The notes beneath the pieces were generated by a model that saw nothing but the letters and a program-made list of their open reading frames with translations, was not told where the DNA came from and searched no databases. From Acidaminococcus fermentans_A (GTDB taxonomy: Bacteria; Bacillota; Negativicutes; Acidaminococcales; Acidaminococcaceae), in assembly GCF_052216985.1 (NCBI RefSeq), contig NZ_JBQOUY010000009.1, positions 21,152 to 85,151 of the forward strand: DNA of 64,000 bases, read 5' to 3'. The position numbers and the translations under genes are program-made. Below are positions 30,792 to 39,446 of this stretch, one piece after another; position 1 is the stretch's first letter, and every line of letters begins with the position of its first letter.

Positions 30792-31155
30792 TCGGTTTCC
30801 GGTTTTCGTCCAGGGATACGTACACAAACAGTGCATCCGCCGCCCGGACGGGCTCCTGCTCTTCCTGTTCCGGTTCCAGCCAGGCCACCACTTCCACCTC
30901 CATGGAGGTGTTCCCCACCCGCGTCACCCGGCCTTCCAGCTGAAGGACCGTGCCGTAGGGAATAGGCACGTAAAAGTTCATGCCTTTTACAGCAGCCGTA
31001 GTCACCCGGGTCCATGCGAACCGGTGGGCGGTGATCCCGCTCACTTCGTCCATCCAGCCCATGAGGGTGCCGCCGAAAAGGTGCCCTGCGGAATTGGCCA
31101 TGGAAAGCATCACCGACCGGGTCATGATCACCGGCTGGTTGTGCTCCAATTTCAT
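30769..31155 (-). CDS. Hotdog-fold acyl-CoA thioesterase
   Basis: A 128-residue single-hotdog acyl-CoA hydrolase. RSVMLSMANSAGHLFGGTLMGWMDEVSGITAHRFA carries the conserved N/G...H/D catalytic region of the YciA/BFIT-type family. This is followed by VKGMNFYVPIPYGTVLQLEGRVTRVGNTSMEVEV. It would hydrolyse acyl-CoA thioesters; chain-length preference is not readable. ATG 31155 overlaps the stop of the GDSL gene by four bases, indicating translational coupling. Confidence 0.85.
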   Translation of the reverse strand: MKLEHNQPVIMTRSVMLSMANSAGHLFGGTLMGWMDEVSGITAHRFAWTRVTTAAVKGMNFYVPIPYGTVLQLEGRVTRVGNTSMEVEVVAWLEPEQEEQEPVRAADALFVYVSLDENRKPKKIQRSL

Positions 31156-31745
31156 GCCTGCTCCTGAAGGGCACGCCCCAGCACAGCTTCAAAGGCTTCG
31201 GCCACCGCCTGATACCCTTCCTTGTTGGGATGGAGGCCGTCCTGGAACATACTCCGCCCAGTCTTTTCTTCCGCTTCACTGAGGACTTTTTCATAGTCCA
31301 GCACCGGCAGGTTCCGGCGTTCCGCTTCCTCCCGGAGCCACTGGCGGTATTCCCGGAGGGCCGCATTGTGCTTTTCAAATTCACTGGGCAGTTGCCAGCC
31401 CTTTTCCGTGCTTTCGATCCGGGTGAGAGGTGGGATTCCCAGGATCACAATGGGCAGCCCTGCATCCCGAGCCTTGTCCAGTGTGCCGGAAATATTTTCT
31501 TCGATGGAGCTCATGGGTTCATCCAGCAGGATGTCGTTCATGCCGCAGCACAGGAAGACTCCATCGGCCTTTTCATCCACCACATCCATTTTGAACATGC
31601 CCCACATCACCAGGGTCAGTTTGCCCCCCGCAGCATTGTTCACCACTTCAAAGCCCATTTTCTTTGACGCAATATCATACCAGGTATTGGCCAATGTCTC
31701 ATTGGTGCAGCTTACCAAGCTGTCACCGATAAATGCCATTTTCAT
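31152..31745 (-). CDS. SGNH/GDSL-family hydrolase
   Basis: A 197-residue esterase-type protein. Block I is FIGDSLVSC with the catalytic Ser at residue 9. The block II Gly region (NNAAGGKLT), block III CCGMNDILL with the oxyanion Asn, and block V DGLHPNKEGY with catalytic Asp and His are all present. There is no signal peptide, so it is cytoplasmic. Substrate unknown (acyl ester or acetyl group). ATG 31745 follows GAAGGAG. It lies between the M20 hydrolase and thioesterase genes. Confidence 0.88.
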   Translation of the reverse strand: MKMAFIGDSLVSCTNETLANTWYDIASKKMGFEVVNNAAGGKLTLVMWGMFKMDVVDEKADGVFLCCGMNDILLDEPMSSIEENISGTLDKARDAGLPIVILGIPPLTRIESTEKGWQLPSEFEKHNAALREYRQWLREEAERRNLPVLDYEKVLSEAEEKTGRSMFQDGLHPNKEGYQAVAEAFEAVLGRALQEQA

Positions 31746-31757
31746 AACTTATCTCCT

Positions 31758-32966
31758 TCAGTCTTTCTTGCTGAAATCTACTCCCTGCCCAAGGGCAGCC
31801 AGAGCATCGATCACCACCTGGCTCATGAGTTTGGAACCAACCACCAGGGCATTCTCATTGGGACACATCCGGGCATCATGGAGTCCATGGATGGGTTCCC
31901 CTTCTGTGCCGCAGCCCAGCCACAGGAAGGCCCCAGGGATTTCCTGCAGGTAAAAGCCAAAATCTTCGGCAGTCAGATCCGGGACCACCTGGGAAACCAG
32001 CCCTGCCTCTCCCAGGACTTTCCGGGCCGTATCTTTCACCAACTGTGCAGGTACGGGCCAGTTGTCCAGGACAGGGTATCCATAATAGTAATTGAATTCG
32101 CAGTCCACACCGGCAGATTTTTTCAGGCCATCCAAGATGTCCTGGATGAATTCTGGGATCCTTTTCCGGTTTTCTTCGTCCAGAGTCCGGATGGTCCCTT
32201 CCAGGATCACTTCATCGGGTACTACATTGTACCGGGATCCGCCCTGGATGGTACCGATGTTGATGGTGGCCGTAGCCAAAGGGCTGACCCTGCGACTGAC
32301 GATGTGGCTGATTTGCTGGAGGAAATCAGCTGCCGCCATAATGGCATCGATACCTTCCTGGGGATGGCCTGCATGGGCTGTCTTCCCTTTGATCACCACT
32401 TTGATCCGGTCGGAACCGGCCATCATGGCACCTGCCTTGACGCCGATTTTCCCACAGACGAAGCTGGGCCACACATGGAGCCCGAAAATGGCCTTCACAT
32501 CTTTTAGGAACCCATCTTTCATCATATACCGGGCACCGCCGGTAGGAGACAGTTCTTCCGAAGGCTGGAACAGGATCCGCACACTGCCCTGGATTTCGTC
32601 CTTCCGACGGAGCAGCCGCAGGATAGTTTCCATCAGAGTGGTGATATGGATATCGTGGCCGCAGGCGTGCATGACCCCAGGATTCTGCGAAGCGTAGGGA
32701 AGCCCGGTGGCTTCTTTCACGGAAAGAGCATCGATGTCGGCCCGGAGAGCCACCACAGGCCCCGGTTTTCCGCCTTTGAGGGTAGCAGCCACACCATAAT
32801 GGTCTGTGCCTCGTACCGGATCCAGTCCCAAATCTTTCAGGATCGTGAAGATCTTCTCTGAAGTCTTCTTTTCTTCCGTGCTGACTTCCGGGTGTTCATG
32901 GAACCACCGGCGCCATTCCACACATTTTGCTTCCAGAGCATCTTCCGTCAGGTTCAATACGTCCAT
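31758..32966 (-). CDS. M20-family amidohydrolase (N-acyl-amino-acid/hippurate hydrolase type)
   Basis: A 402-residue zinc-dependent amidohydrolase. The M20D pattern is clear: RRWFHEHPEVSTEEKKTSEKI, VVALRADIDALSVKEATGLPYASQNPGVMHACGHDIHITTLM, FQPSEELSPTGGARYMMKDG, and the lid-domain segment KIKVVIKGKTAHAGHPQEGIDAI (as IKVVIKGKTAHAG in the frame). It would release amino acids from N-acyl or aromatic-acyl conjugates, or amino groups from diaminopimelate precursors. ATG 32966 follows GGGAGGGG. It begins a run of four same-strand genes. Confidence 0.88.
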   Translation of the reverse strand: MDVLNLTEDALEAKCVEWRRWFHEHPEVSTEEKKTSEKIFTILKDLGLDPVRGTDHYGVAATLKGGKPGPVVALRADIDALSVKEATGLPYASQNPGVMHACGHDIHITTLMETILRLLRRKDEIQGSVRILFQPSEELSPTGGARYMMKDGFLKDVKAIFGLHVWPSFVCGKIGVKAGAMMAGSDRIKVVIKGKTAHAGHPQEGIDAIMAAADFLQQISHIVSRRVSPLATATINIGTIQGGSRYNVVPDEVILEGTIRTLDEENRKRIPEFIQDILDGLKKSAGVDCEFNYYYGYPVLDNWPVPAQLVKDTARKVLGEAGLVSQVVPDLTAEDFGFYLQEIPGAFLWLGCGTEGEPIHGLHDARMCPNENALVVGSKLMSQVVIDALAALGQGVDFSKKD

Positions 32967-33023
32967 TCAAATCCCCTCCCGCTCCGATGGAATCCATCAG
33001 AATGATTTTGTAGTAATGGTTTC

Positions 33024-33051
33024 ATTCTACCATTTTTATAGAGATTTGAAA
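33024..33051 (-). promoter_or_regulatory. Promoter of the M20/GDSL/thioesterase unit
   Basis: TTTCAA (33046-33051) and TAGAAT (33024-33029) on the minus strand with 16-base spacing. Confidence 0.5.
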
Positions 33052-33110
33052 ATGGGATAAGGAAGGGCGTAATTCCACAATAAAAAAGGTTGGAGCAATT
33101 GCTGACAGAT

Positions 33111-33551
33111 TTATAAATTCAGCCTGCTTACCAAGTCATTTTTTCCTATAATGATAATCCAGCGGGTAGGTTTTGTTGTAGCTTCCGCCGTCAGCACATA
33201 TTCCCCCTTGCTTCCCTTTATTTTTCCGTTCCGCTGATCGATTTCCTCCACTTCCCAGCCGTTTTCCAACAGGCTGTTTTGGATTTTTTCCTGGGCTGTT
33301 TCTTTGGACCCAGCAATGACCAGCGTCACCGCAAATTTTTGAGAAAGGATTCCTTTGGTATGGAGCGGATAAGGAGGTTCCGACCCATACTGGCTGCAGA
33401 CAGGCACGGCCATTACCGCCTGTTCCATCATTTTTGAATCCTGACGGAATCTCTCGGCAAAAAACAGCCGTCCGATCCCGGCTGCAACCAGCCAGAGCAG
33501 AAAGGCAGCAAGGACCATATTCCCGATTGCTCTGCCAGCCTTTTTTCCCAC
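33111..33551 (-). CDS. Membrane-anchored protein of unknown function
   Basis: A 146-residue protein with one N-terminal transmembrane helix (AIGNMVLAAFLLWLVAAGIGRLFF) and an extracytoplasmic domain of about 110 residues without recognised motifs. A repeated alpha/beta pattern (VTLVIAGSKETAQEKIQNSLLENGWEVEEIDQRNGKIKGSKGEY) suggests a small compact fold. The start is uncertain: GTG 33551 has AGAGGGGG eight bases upstream, while an in-frame GTG at 33560 overlaps the Shine-Dalgarno. Its own promoter makes it monocistronic. Function not assigned. Confidence 0.6.
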   Translation of the reverse strand: MGKKAGRAIGNMVLAAFLLWLVAAGIGRLFFAERFRQDSKMMEQAVMAVPVCSQYGSEPPYPLHTKGILSQKFAVTLVIAGSKETAQEKIQNSLLENGWEVEEIDQRNGKIKGSKGEYVLTAEATTKPTRWIIIIGKNDLVSRLNL

Positions 33552-33589
33552 AGGATCCACCCCCTCTGCCCTCGCTCTTTCTTTTGCCC

Positions 33590-33618
33590 AGTATACCCCG
33601 ATACAATGATTCTGACAA
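33590..33618 (-). promoter_or_regulatory. Promoter of the membrane-anchored protein gene
   Basis: TTGTCA (33613-33618) and TATACT (33590-33595) on the minus strand with 17-base spacing. Confidence 0.7.
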
Positions 33619-33683
33619 TATGGCCATTACAGGCATTCTTTCCAGGGAAAACGCTTCCGCGGTTTCCCTCCACCGTCCAGTGA

Positions 33684-33723
33684 CAAAAAAATACTGCCTC
33701 AGGACCTCCCGAAGCAGTATTTT
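33684..33723 (-). terminator. Terminator after nrdG
   Basis: AAAATACTGC (33688-33697) pairs with GCAGTATTTT (33714-33723). A TTTTTTT run follows on the minus strand, six bases past the nrdG stop. Confidence 0.8.
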
Positions 33724-33729
33724 TATCAC

Positions 33730-34263
33730 TCACGCATATTCTTCTCCGTCCCACAGGACGATGGTGCCGGTCTCCAAAGACTTGGGCACATTGATGATCC
33801 GCTGGTTTTCGCTGCCTTTGAAACGCAGGTTCAGATTCTTTTTGCTTTCCACAAATTCCCCGTCCACCAGCACATCCAAATACCCCAGCATTTCCCGGGT
33901 AATGGCTGGATCTCCCAGCTTTCCGGCCAGCATATCGTGGTCGAAAAGGTAGCCGCTGTAGCACCAGATGGTCTTTTTCGGATACCGCTCCCGGATGTGC
34001 CGCAGCACCCCCACCAGCACTTCCTGGTTGGCCGGTTCAAAAGGTTCCCCGCCCAGCAGGGAGAACCCCCGGATGTACTCTGGTTCCAGGTCCTCCAGGA
34101 TCTCCTGCAGCTGGGCCTGGGTAAAAGGCTGGCCGAAAGCGAAATCCCAGGTTTCCTGATTGAAACAGCCTTTGCAGTGGTGGGTACAGCCGCTGACGTA
34201 CAGGGAGACCCGCACGCCGGGGCCGTTGGCCACGTCACATTTTTTGATGGTCGCATAATTCAA
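33730..34263 (-). CDS. nrdG: Anaerobic ribonucleotide reductase activating protein
   Basis: A 177-residue radical-SAM activase that installs the glycyl radical on NrdD. The cluster motif is CTHHCKGC (Cys26, Cys30, Cys33) and the SAM region is GFSLLGGEPFEPAN. TTG 34263 is the start, with AGGGGG upstream; an ATG alternative is not available at a sensible position. It follows nrdD by 12 bases in the same transcript. Confidence 0.95.
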   Translation of the reverse strand: MNYATIKKCDVANGPGVRVSLYVSGCTHHCKGCFNQETWDFAFGQPFTQAQLQEILEDLEPEYIRGFSLLGGEPFEPANQEVLVGVLRHIRERYPKKTIWCYSGYLFDHDMLAGKLGDPAITREMLGYLDVLVDGEFVESKKNLNLRFKGSENQRIINVPKSLETGTIVLWDGEEYA

Positions 34264-34275
34264 CGAAAAGCCCCC

Positions 34276-36402
34276 TTACAGATGCAGTACGCGGGATTTG
34301 ATTTCTTTGGTCTTCCCCACGTTCCAGAAGTTTTCTCCCAGATAGCCGCAGGTCCGCCGGGTCACGTTCATTTTGGACTGATCCTTATTGTGGCACTGGG
34401 GGCATTCCCATTCCAGATTGTCGTTAATCTGGATTTCTCCGTCAAAGCCGCATACCTGGCAGTAGTCGGATTTGGTGTTGAATTCCGCGTACTGGATGTT
34501 GTCGTAGATGAACCGGACCACATCTTCGATGGCGGTGGGATTCTTCTTCATGTTGGGAATTTCCACATAGGAAATGCAGCCGCCGGAGGAAATGGGCTGG
34601 AACTGGGCTTCGAACTTGAATTTGCTGAAGGCATCGATGGGTTCCCGCACATCCACATGGTAAGAGTTGGTGTAATACCCCTTGTCGGTGATATCCTTGA
34701 TGGTGCCGAACCGTTCCTTATCGATCCGAGCGAACCGGTAGCAGAGGGATTCTGCCGGAGTCCCGTACAGGGCAAAGCCCAGGCCGGTCTTGGCCTTCCA
34801 ATCATCGCAGGCCTGGCGCAGCCGCTTCATCACCCGCATGGCGAATTCTTCTCCCTCCGGAGTGGTGTGGCTGCAGCCCTTCATGGCTTTGGTGCATTCG
34901 TACAGGCCGATGTACCCCAGGCTCAGGGTGGAATACCCCCCTTCCAGCAGCTTGTCGATGGTTTCCCCTTTCTTCAGACGGGCAATGGCGCCGTTCTGCC
35001 AGTGGATGGGGCTTACATCGCTGCGGATGCCTTTCAGGGCATTATGACGGACCATTAAGGCATCATAACACAGATCCAGCCGTTCATCCAGGAGCTTCCA
35101 GAACTTTTCCTCATCCCCTTTGGCGATGATCCCGATCTGGGGCAGGTTCAGGGACACCACACCCTGGTTGAACCGGCCTTCGAACTTGTAATTGCCCTTT
35201 TCATCCTTCCAGGGAGACAGGAAGGACCGGCAGCCCATAGGAGAGAACACGTTCCCCTGATAGATTTCCCGCATCTTCTTGGCAGAAATGTAGTCCGGAT
35301 ACATCCGTTTGATGGAGCACTGGACCGCCAGCTTGGTCAGGTAGTCGTATTTGCCGCCCTTCAGGCAGTTGAATTCATCCAGCACATAGACCAGTTTGGG
35401 GAAGGCCGGGGTCACATAGACGCCCACTTCGTTCTTGATGCCTTCCAGCCGCTGCCGGAGGATTTCTTCGATGATCTGGGCATTTTCTTCGATGTATTCA
35501 TCCTTGGGGTCCAGATGCAGGAACAGGGTCACGAAAGGAGACTGTCCATTGGTGGTCATCAAGGTATTGATCTGATACTGGATGGTCTGGACGCCGCTGG
35601 CCAGTTCGTCCTTCATCCGGCTGTCCAGGATGGCTTCCAATTCTTCTTCCGGCATCTGGCCATGGGTAGTTTCAATCAGGCGCTTGCGGAATTTTTCCCG
35701 GCTCCGGCGCAGGTATTTGCCCAGGTGGGACACGTCTACGGACTGGCCCCCGTACTGGGCAGAAGCCACAGAAGCGATGATCTGGGTCATGACGGTGCAG
35801 GCCACCTGGAAGCTCTTGGGGCTTTCGATCAGCTTGCCATGCATCACCGTGCCGTTATCCAGCATATCCCCCAGATTCACCAGGCAGCAGTTGAACATGG
35901 GCTGGATGAAGTAGTCCGCATCATGGAAGTGGATGACACCCTGGTCATGGGCCCGGGAGATCTTTTCCGGCAGCACTACCCGGCGAGTCAGGTCACGGGA
36001 GACTTCCCCCGCGATCAGGTCACGCTGGGTGGAAACCATGACAGCATTCTTATTGGAGTTCTCTTCCATTACGTCCTTATTCTTGTTGCTGATCAGGCTC
36101 AGGATGGAATCGTCGGTGGTATTGGCCTTCCGGACCAGGGCCCGGTTGTACCGGTAAATGATATAGGCCTTAGCCAGTTCATAATGGCCCCGGACCATGA
36201 TCTGCTTCTCCACCATGTCCTGGATATCTTCCACCAGCAGTCTCTTTTTATTTTTATGTTCCACAAAGGAAGCAATCTCTTCGATGTCTTCCTGTGCCAG
36301 CCGTTCCTTTTCTTCTACGGCCTTGTTGGCTTTAGATATGGCTGTGACGATTTTATTCCGATCGAAGGCGACCGTCGAGCCGTCCCGTTTGATAACCTTC
36401 AT
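34276..36402 (-). CDS. nrdD: Anaerobic (class III) ribonucleoside-triphosphate reductase
   Basis: A 708-residue glycyl-radical enzyme reducing NTPs to dNTPs without oxygen. An ATP-cone allosteric domain occupies residues 1-95 (MKVIKRDGSTVAFDRNKIVTAISKAN), followed by the ten-strand barrel. The C-terminal zinc site is CQVCGFDG and CPQCHN, and the radical Gly is Gly686 in RTCGYLGE, 22 residues before the end. ATG 36402 follows GGGGAGG. Two NrdR-type boxes lie upstream. It is the only ribonucleotide reductase in the window, as expected for a strict anaerobe. Confidence 0.97.
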   Translation of the reverse strand: MKVIKRDGSTVAFDRNKIVTAISKANKAVEEKERLAQEDIEEIASFVEHKNKKRLLVEDIQDMVEKQIMVRGHYELAKAYIIYRYNRALVRKANTTDDSILSLISNKNKDVMEENSNKNAVMVSTQRDLIAGEVSRDLTRRVVLPEKISRAHDQGVIHFHDADYFIQPMFNCCLVNLGDMLDNGTVMHGKLIESPKSFQVACTVMTQIIASVASAQYGGQSVDVSHLGKYLRRSREKFRKRLIETTHGQMPEEELEAILDSRMKDELASGVQTIQYQINTLMTTNGQSPFVTLFLHLDPKDEYIEENAQIIEEILRQRLEGIKNEVGVYVTPAFPKLVYVLDEFNCLKGGKYDYLTKLAVQCSIKRMYPDYISAKKMREIYQGNVFSPMGCRSFLSPWKDEKGNYKFEGRFNQGVVSLNLPQIGIIAKGDEEKFWKLLDERLDLCYDALMVRHNALKGIRSDVSPIHWQNGAIARLKKGETIDKLLEGGYSTLSLGYIGLYECTKAMKGCSHTTPEGEEFAMRVMKRLRQACDDWKAKTGLGFALYGTPAESLCYRFARIDKERFGTIKDITDKGYYTNSYHVDVREPIDAFSKFKFEAQFQPISSGGCISYVEIPNMKKNPTAIEDVVRFIYDNIQYAEFNTKSDYCQVCGFDGEIQINDNLEWECPQCHNKDQSKMNVTRRTCGYLGENFWNVGKTKEIKSRVLHL

Positions 36403-36458
36403 GGCTGTTCCTCCCCTTAGAATTCCACACTTATTATCTTCTAAGAATTACTATTGAT

Positions 36459-36487
36459 ATTATACGACAAAAGAAGTAACTGTACAA
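36459..36487 (-). promoter_or_regulatory. Proximal promoter of nrdDG
   Basis: TTGTAC (36482-36487) and a consensus TATAAT (36459-36464) on the minus strand with 17-base spacing, about 57 bases before the nrdD ATG. A second, weaker candidate (TTGAGA, 17 bases, TATCTT) overlaps the NrdR boxes further upstream. Confidence 0.65.
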
Positions 36488-36549
36488 ATGATTTTTTCAG
36501 TTCTCTCTCTTCGCTGATAGTAATGATACACCAAAAAAAGGATTTCGGC

Positions 36550-36607
36550 AACCTATATATAGTGTGTATATTCCCTATATTGACGCAAAAGATACAATAG
36601 ATAGTGT
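36550..36607. promoter_or_regulatory. Two NrdR-type boxes upstream of nrdDG
   Basis: Compared with the NrdR box ACACTATATATAGTGT, the site at 36550-36565 matches 14 of 16 positions and the site at 36592-36607 matches 13 of 16, in the same orientation. Their starts are 42 bases apart, four helical turns, consistent with binding on one face of DNA. Three turns is the more usual spacing. NrdR represses ribonucleotide reductase genes when dATP is plentiful. Confidence 0.7.
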
Positions 36608-36683
36608 GTTCTCTCAAGAAATACGGCCGTTACGTTTTCCTTCCAAAAAAAGCCTTGCCCGTTCCTGTACTTTCTGGCTGGCG

Positions 36684-36721
36684 AAAAAAACAGATGGCGG
36701 AATCAGCCTTTCCACCATCTG
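36684..36721 (-). terminator. Terminator of the M20/YfcC/M20 operon
   Basis: CAGATGG (36691-36697) pairs with CCATCTG (36715-36721). It is followed on the minus strand by TTTTTTT, 45 bases past the amidohydrolase stop. Confidence 0.8.
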
Positions 36722-36766
36722 TTACAGATTTTCAGTTTACAGTGAGTCAGGGTAACAAACCTGCTT

Positions 36767-37957
36767 TCATTTTCCTTCCGCTGCCAGACGGTCCCGGAAT
36801 TCTTTCTGGATGGCAGCCAATTCATCCGGGTCATCAATTAGTTCCAACACCGTATCGGCCAGGATCTTGGCACCGAATACCACCGCTCGATGGGCTTCTT
36901 CGCTTTTTCCAGCAGCAATGAATTCGGGAGAATGGGAGCTGGTCCCGTCCGGGACGAAGGCTACCCGGATACAGGAACCGGGTACCCGGTGCATCACATT
37001 GGCAAAATCCGTAGATCCAGTGCGCTGCCGGGGAGGCTGGCAGTTAGGGGCTTGGAGCTTATGGGCATATTTCATCAGCACATCGTTCAGCTGGAGATTG
37101 GGGATCTTGTTATCCAAGATCTTCCCCACCTTGGCTTCCACCGTGGTTTCCGTCATCATGGCCGCGCCCTGGAAAATCTTTTCCAGCCGGACCATCAGTT
37201 CCTTCACCGCTTTTACTGTATTGGCACGGACCATCACCTGGGCCTTGGTCAGGCTGGGCACCACATTGGCCGCCGTCCCTCCTCCATCCGTGATGTTGTA
37301 ATGGAGCCGCACATCATCGGTCACATGTTCCCGCAGGCACTCCATCCCATGGAAAGCCAGACACATGGCATCCAGGCTGCTCCGGCCGGCTTCCGGCTTC
37401 AGAGCGGCATGGGCGGCCTTGCCATGATAGATCAAATCGTATTCCGCATTGGCCAGACATTTGATGTCCGTCTGGGTCGCCGGTCCCCCGTGCATCATCA
37501 GGGCCACATCCAATTCTTCGAAGGTGCAGCCGTTCTGGATCATGATATATTTGCCGCTGATGTTCTCTTCGCCGGGAGTCCCGTAAACCGTCAGGGTAAA
37601 AGGCCGGGTGCCAGCGGCTTTCTGGATGGCCACGGCCGCTCCCAGGATCCCCGGTCCCTGCATCTGATGGCCGCAGCCATGGCCCATGCCCGGCAGGGCA
37701 TCATATTCGCACAGGAGCCCCATATTGGGTCCGCCCTCCCCGTTTTTGCAAACGGCTTTGAAAGCCGTTTCCAGTCCGCCTATCCCCCGGGTCACGGTAA
37801 AGCCGTGGGCTTCCAGGTACTCCGTCAGCAGGCTGCTGGCAAAGACTTCATGGGGTCCGATTTCCGGATGGTCGAAAATGGTATCCGCCATCTTCGTCAG
37901 TTCAGGGGCTTGTTCATCTACACAGGCATTGGCCTGGGCAATTTGCTGTTCCAGCAT
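36767..37957 (-). CDS. M20-family amidohydrolase (aminobenzoyl-glutamate/peptide hydrolase type)
   Basis: A 396-residue M20 amidohydrolase of the AbgA/PM20D2-like group. Features are IFDHPEIGPHEVFASSLLTEYLEAHGFTV, GLLCEYDALPGMGHGCGHQMQGPGILGAA with metal-binding residues, GTPGEENISGKYIMIQNG, and LIYHGKAAHAALKPEAGRSSLDA in the lid domain. Relatives hydrolyse N-acyl-glutamates such as p-aminobenzoyl-glutamate or beta-alanyl dipeptides. ATG 37957 follows GGAGGATGG. It ends a three-gene operon with a YfcC-type carrier and a CPG2-type carboxypeptidase; a heptamer array lies in the gap to the carrier gene. Confidence 0.85.
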   Translation of the reverse strand: MLEQQIAQANACVDEQAPELTKMADTIFDHPEIGPHEVFASSLLTEYLEAHGFTVTRGIGGLETAFKAVCKNGEGGPNMGLLCEYDALPGMGHGCGHQMQGPGILGAAVAIQKAAGTRPFTLTVYGTPGEENISGKYIMIQNGCTFEELDVALMMHGGPATQTDIKCLANAEYDLIYHGKAAHAALKPEAGRSSLDAMCLAFHGMECLREHVTDDVRLHYNITDGGGTAANVVPSLTKAQVMVRANTVKAVKELMVRLEKIFQGAAMMTETTVEAKVGKILDNKIPNLQLNDVLMKYAHKLQAPNCQPPRQRTGSTDFANVMHRVPGSCIRVAFVPDGTSSHSPEFIAAGKSEEAHRAVVFGAKILADTVLELIDDPDELAAIQKEFRDRLAAEGK

Positions 37958-37982
37958 ATTCCATCCTCCTCTGATTCTCTAT

Positions 37983-38017
37983 ACTCTTCACTCTTTACTC
38001 TTTACTCTGCACTCTCA
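37983..38017. repeat. Five-unit heptamer array (site 5)
   Basis: Five consecutive 7-mers ACTCTTC, ACTCTTT, ACTCTTT, ACTCTGC, ACTCTCA directly after the carrier stop codon and 25 bases before the next start codon. It is the longest array in the window and shares the ACTCTGC word with sites 3 and 4. Confidence 0.65.
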
Positions 38018-38020
38018 CCG

Positions 38021-39442
38021 TCACATGGGTCCCAGATGGATCAATTGGGCGATGAAAGCCATCACACAGCCAGTAATCTGCCAGATGACGAACAATTTCC
38101 ACATGAAGCGCATCCACCGGTCATAGGGAATGTTGGTGACGCTCAGGGTCCCCATCAGGGCCGTAGACGTGGGCAGGATATAGTTGCAGAATCCATCCCC
38201 GAAGTTAAAGGCCAGGACAGTGGTCTGCCGGGTCACTCCCAATACGTCCGCCAGGGGGATCAGGATGGGCATGACGGCCACGGCCTGCCCGCTGCCGGAA
38301 GTCAGGAACACGTTGATGATGGTGTTGGCCAGGACCATCCCCGGAGCGATCACCACTGGCGGCAGGCCGCTGAGGATCTCGGCCATGCTGTGCACGATGG
38401 TATAGGTGATGTGCCCGTCATTCATGACACTGCTGATGGCCGTCGCCATACCGATGATGAAGGTAGCCCCCAACATCTTCTTGCTGCCTTCCAGGATATC
38501 CTTGCAGACCCCGTTGGGGCTGGTGCCGATCACCAGATCCGCCACCACGGCATAGGTCAGGAATATGGCTGCCATATGGCTCATGCCCCATTTCAGGGCA
38601 ATGGCGCCGTAGATGATGGCTGCAAAGGAAATGATCAGGAGAACCAGGGGGATGAGCATCCGCCCGGTCAGATGACTGGCTTTTTCCAGATCCATCCCGG
38701 TCGAATTGTTTTTCATCAGCTGATCCAGGTCATACATGGGACTGCTTTCCGGATCTTTCTGCACCTTTTTGGCATACCGGATCAGATAGATATTTGTCAC
38801 AATATAGAACACCACAAAGCAGATGGCTCGGTACCACAGGCCGGAATAGGTGGGCAATTCTGCAATGCTCTGGGCCACTACCGTGGTGAACATATTGAAA
38901 GTCCCAGTGGAAAAGCCAATGGCTCCCCCCAGGACCATGATGGCTTCCCCGGTCAGGGAATCCAGCCCCATGGCCATGGCCAGCATCACCATCACCGGAG
39001 CAAAGGGGATGAAAGTATTCACCCCTTGTGTGGTGCAGATCAGTCCGAAAATCAGGGTCAGCACCGGGATGAAGATTTCCAACCGGTTAGAGAACTTCCG
39101 GGCCCCTTTGGCCAGGATGGCCTGGAGAGCGCCGGTTTTGGTCACCACATGGAAGGCAGCCCCGGCCATGAAGATGACCATCATCAGGTCGATCCGCTTG
39201 CTAAAGGATTTGATGATATAGAGAGGTACCAGCAGCGGATTCACCCCAGAACTCTGGATATAGCGAAAGGTGGACGGATTGACCACTTTCCGCCCAGCCG
39301 CATTCTTGACAAAATCATAGGTCCCGGCAGGGACCACCCAGGTCAGCAGCACCCCCACCAGGATCATGATGAAGATGATGATGAAGGTATGGGGGAATTC
39401 CATCTTTTTGACCGGCTGCAGCGCCGTTTTCTTCTGTTCCAT
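38021..39442 (-). CDS. YfcC-family (DcuC/ArcD-like superfamily) membrane carrier
   Basis: A 473-residue protein with about 12 transmembrane segments. FPHTFIIIFIMILVGVLLTWVVPAGTYDF at the N-terminus, GFSTGTFNMFTTVVAQSIAELPTYSGLWYR, and the C-terminal FLTSGSGQAVAVMPILIPLADVLGVTRQTTVLAFNFGDGFCNYILPTSTALMG are typical of the YfcC family, putative basic-amino-acid or dipeptide/dicarboxylate carriers. ATG 39442 follows AAGGATTG; the gap to the upstream gene is 4 bases. Flanked by two peptidase-like hydrolases, it most likely imports peptides or acyl-amino acids; this is inference. Confidence 0.85.
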   Translation of the reverse strand: MEQKKTALQPVKKMEFPHTFIIIFIMILVGVLLTWVVPAGTYDFVKNAAGRKVVNPSTFRYIQSSGVNPLLVPLYIIKSFSKRIDLMMVIFMAGAAFHVVTKTGALQAILAKGARKFSNRLEIFIPVLTLIFGLICTTQGVNTFIPFAPVMVMLAMAMGLDSLTGEAIMVLGGAIGFSTGTFNMFTTVVAQSIAELPTYSGLWYRAICFVVFYIVTNIYLIRYAKKVQKDPESSPMYDLDQLMKNNSTGMDLEKASHLTGRMLIPLVLLIISFAAIIYGAIALKWGMSHMAAIFLTYAVVADLVIGTSPNGVCKDILEGSKKMLGATFIIGMATAISSVMNDGHITYTIVHSMAEILSGLPPVVIAPGMVLANTIINVFLTSGSGQAVAVMPILIPLADVLGVTRQTTVLAFNFGDGFCNYILPTSTALMGTLSVTNIPYDRWMRFMWKLFVIWQITGCVMAFIAQLIHLGPM

Positions 39443-39446
39443 GCGA

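Noticed and set aside
37983..38017. Possible CRISPR array
   Set aside because: Units are 7 bases without spacers, and no cas genes occur in the window.
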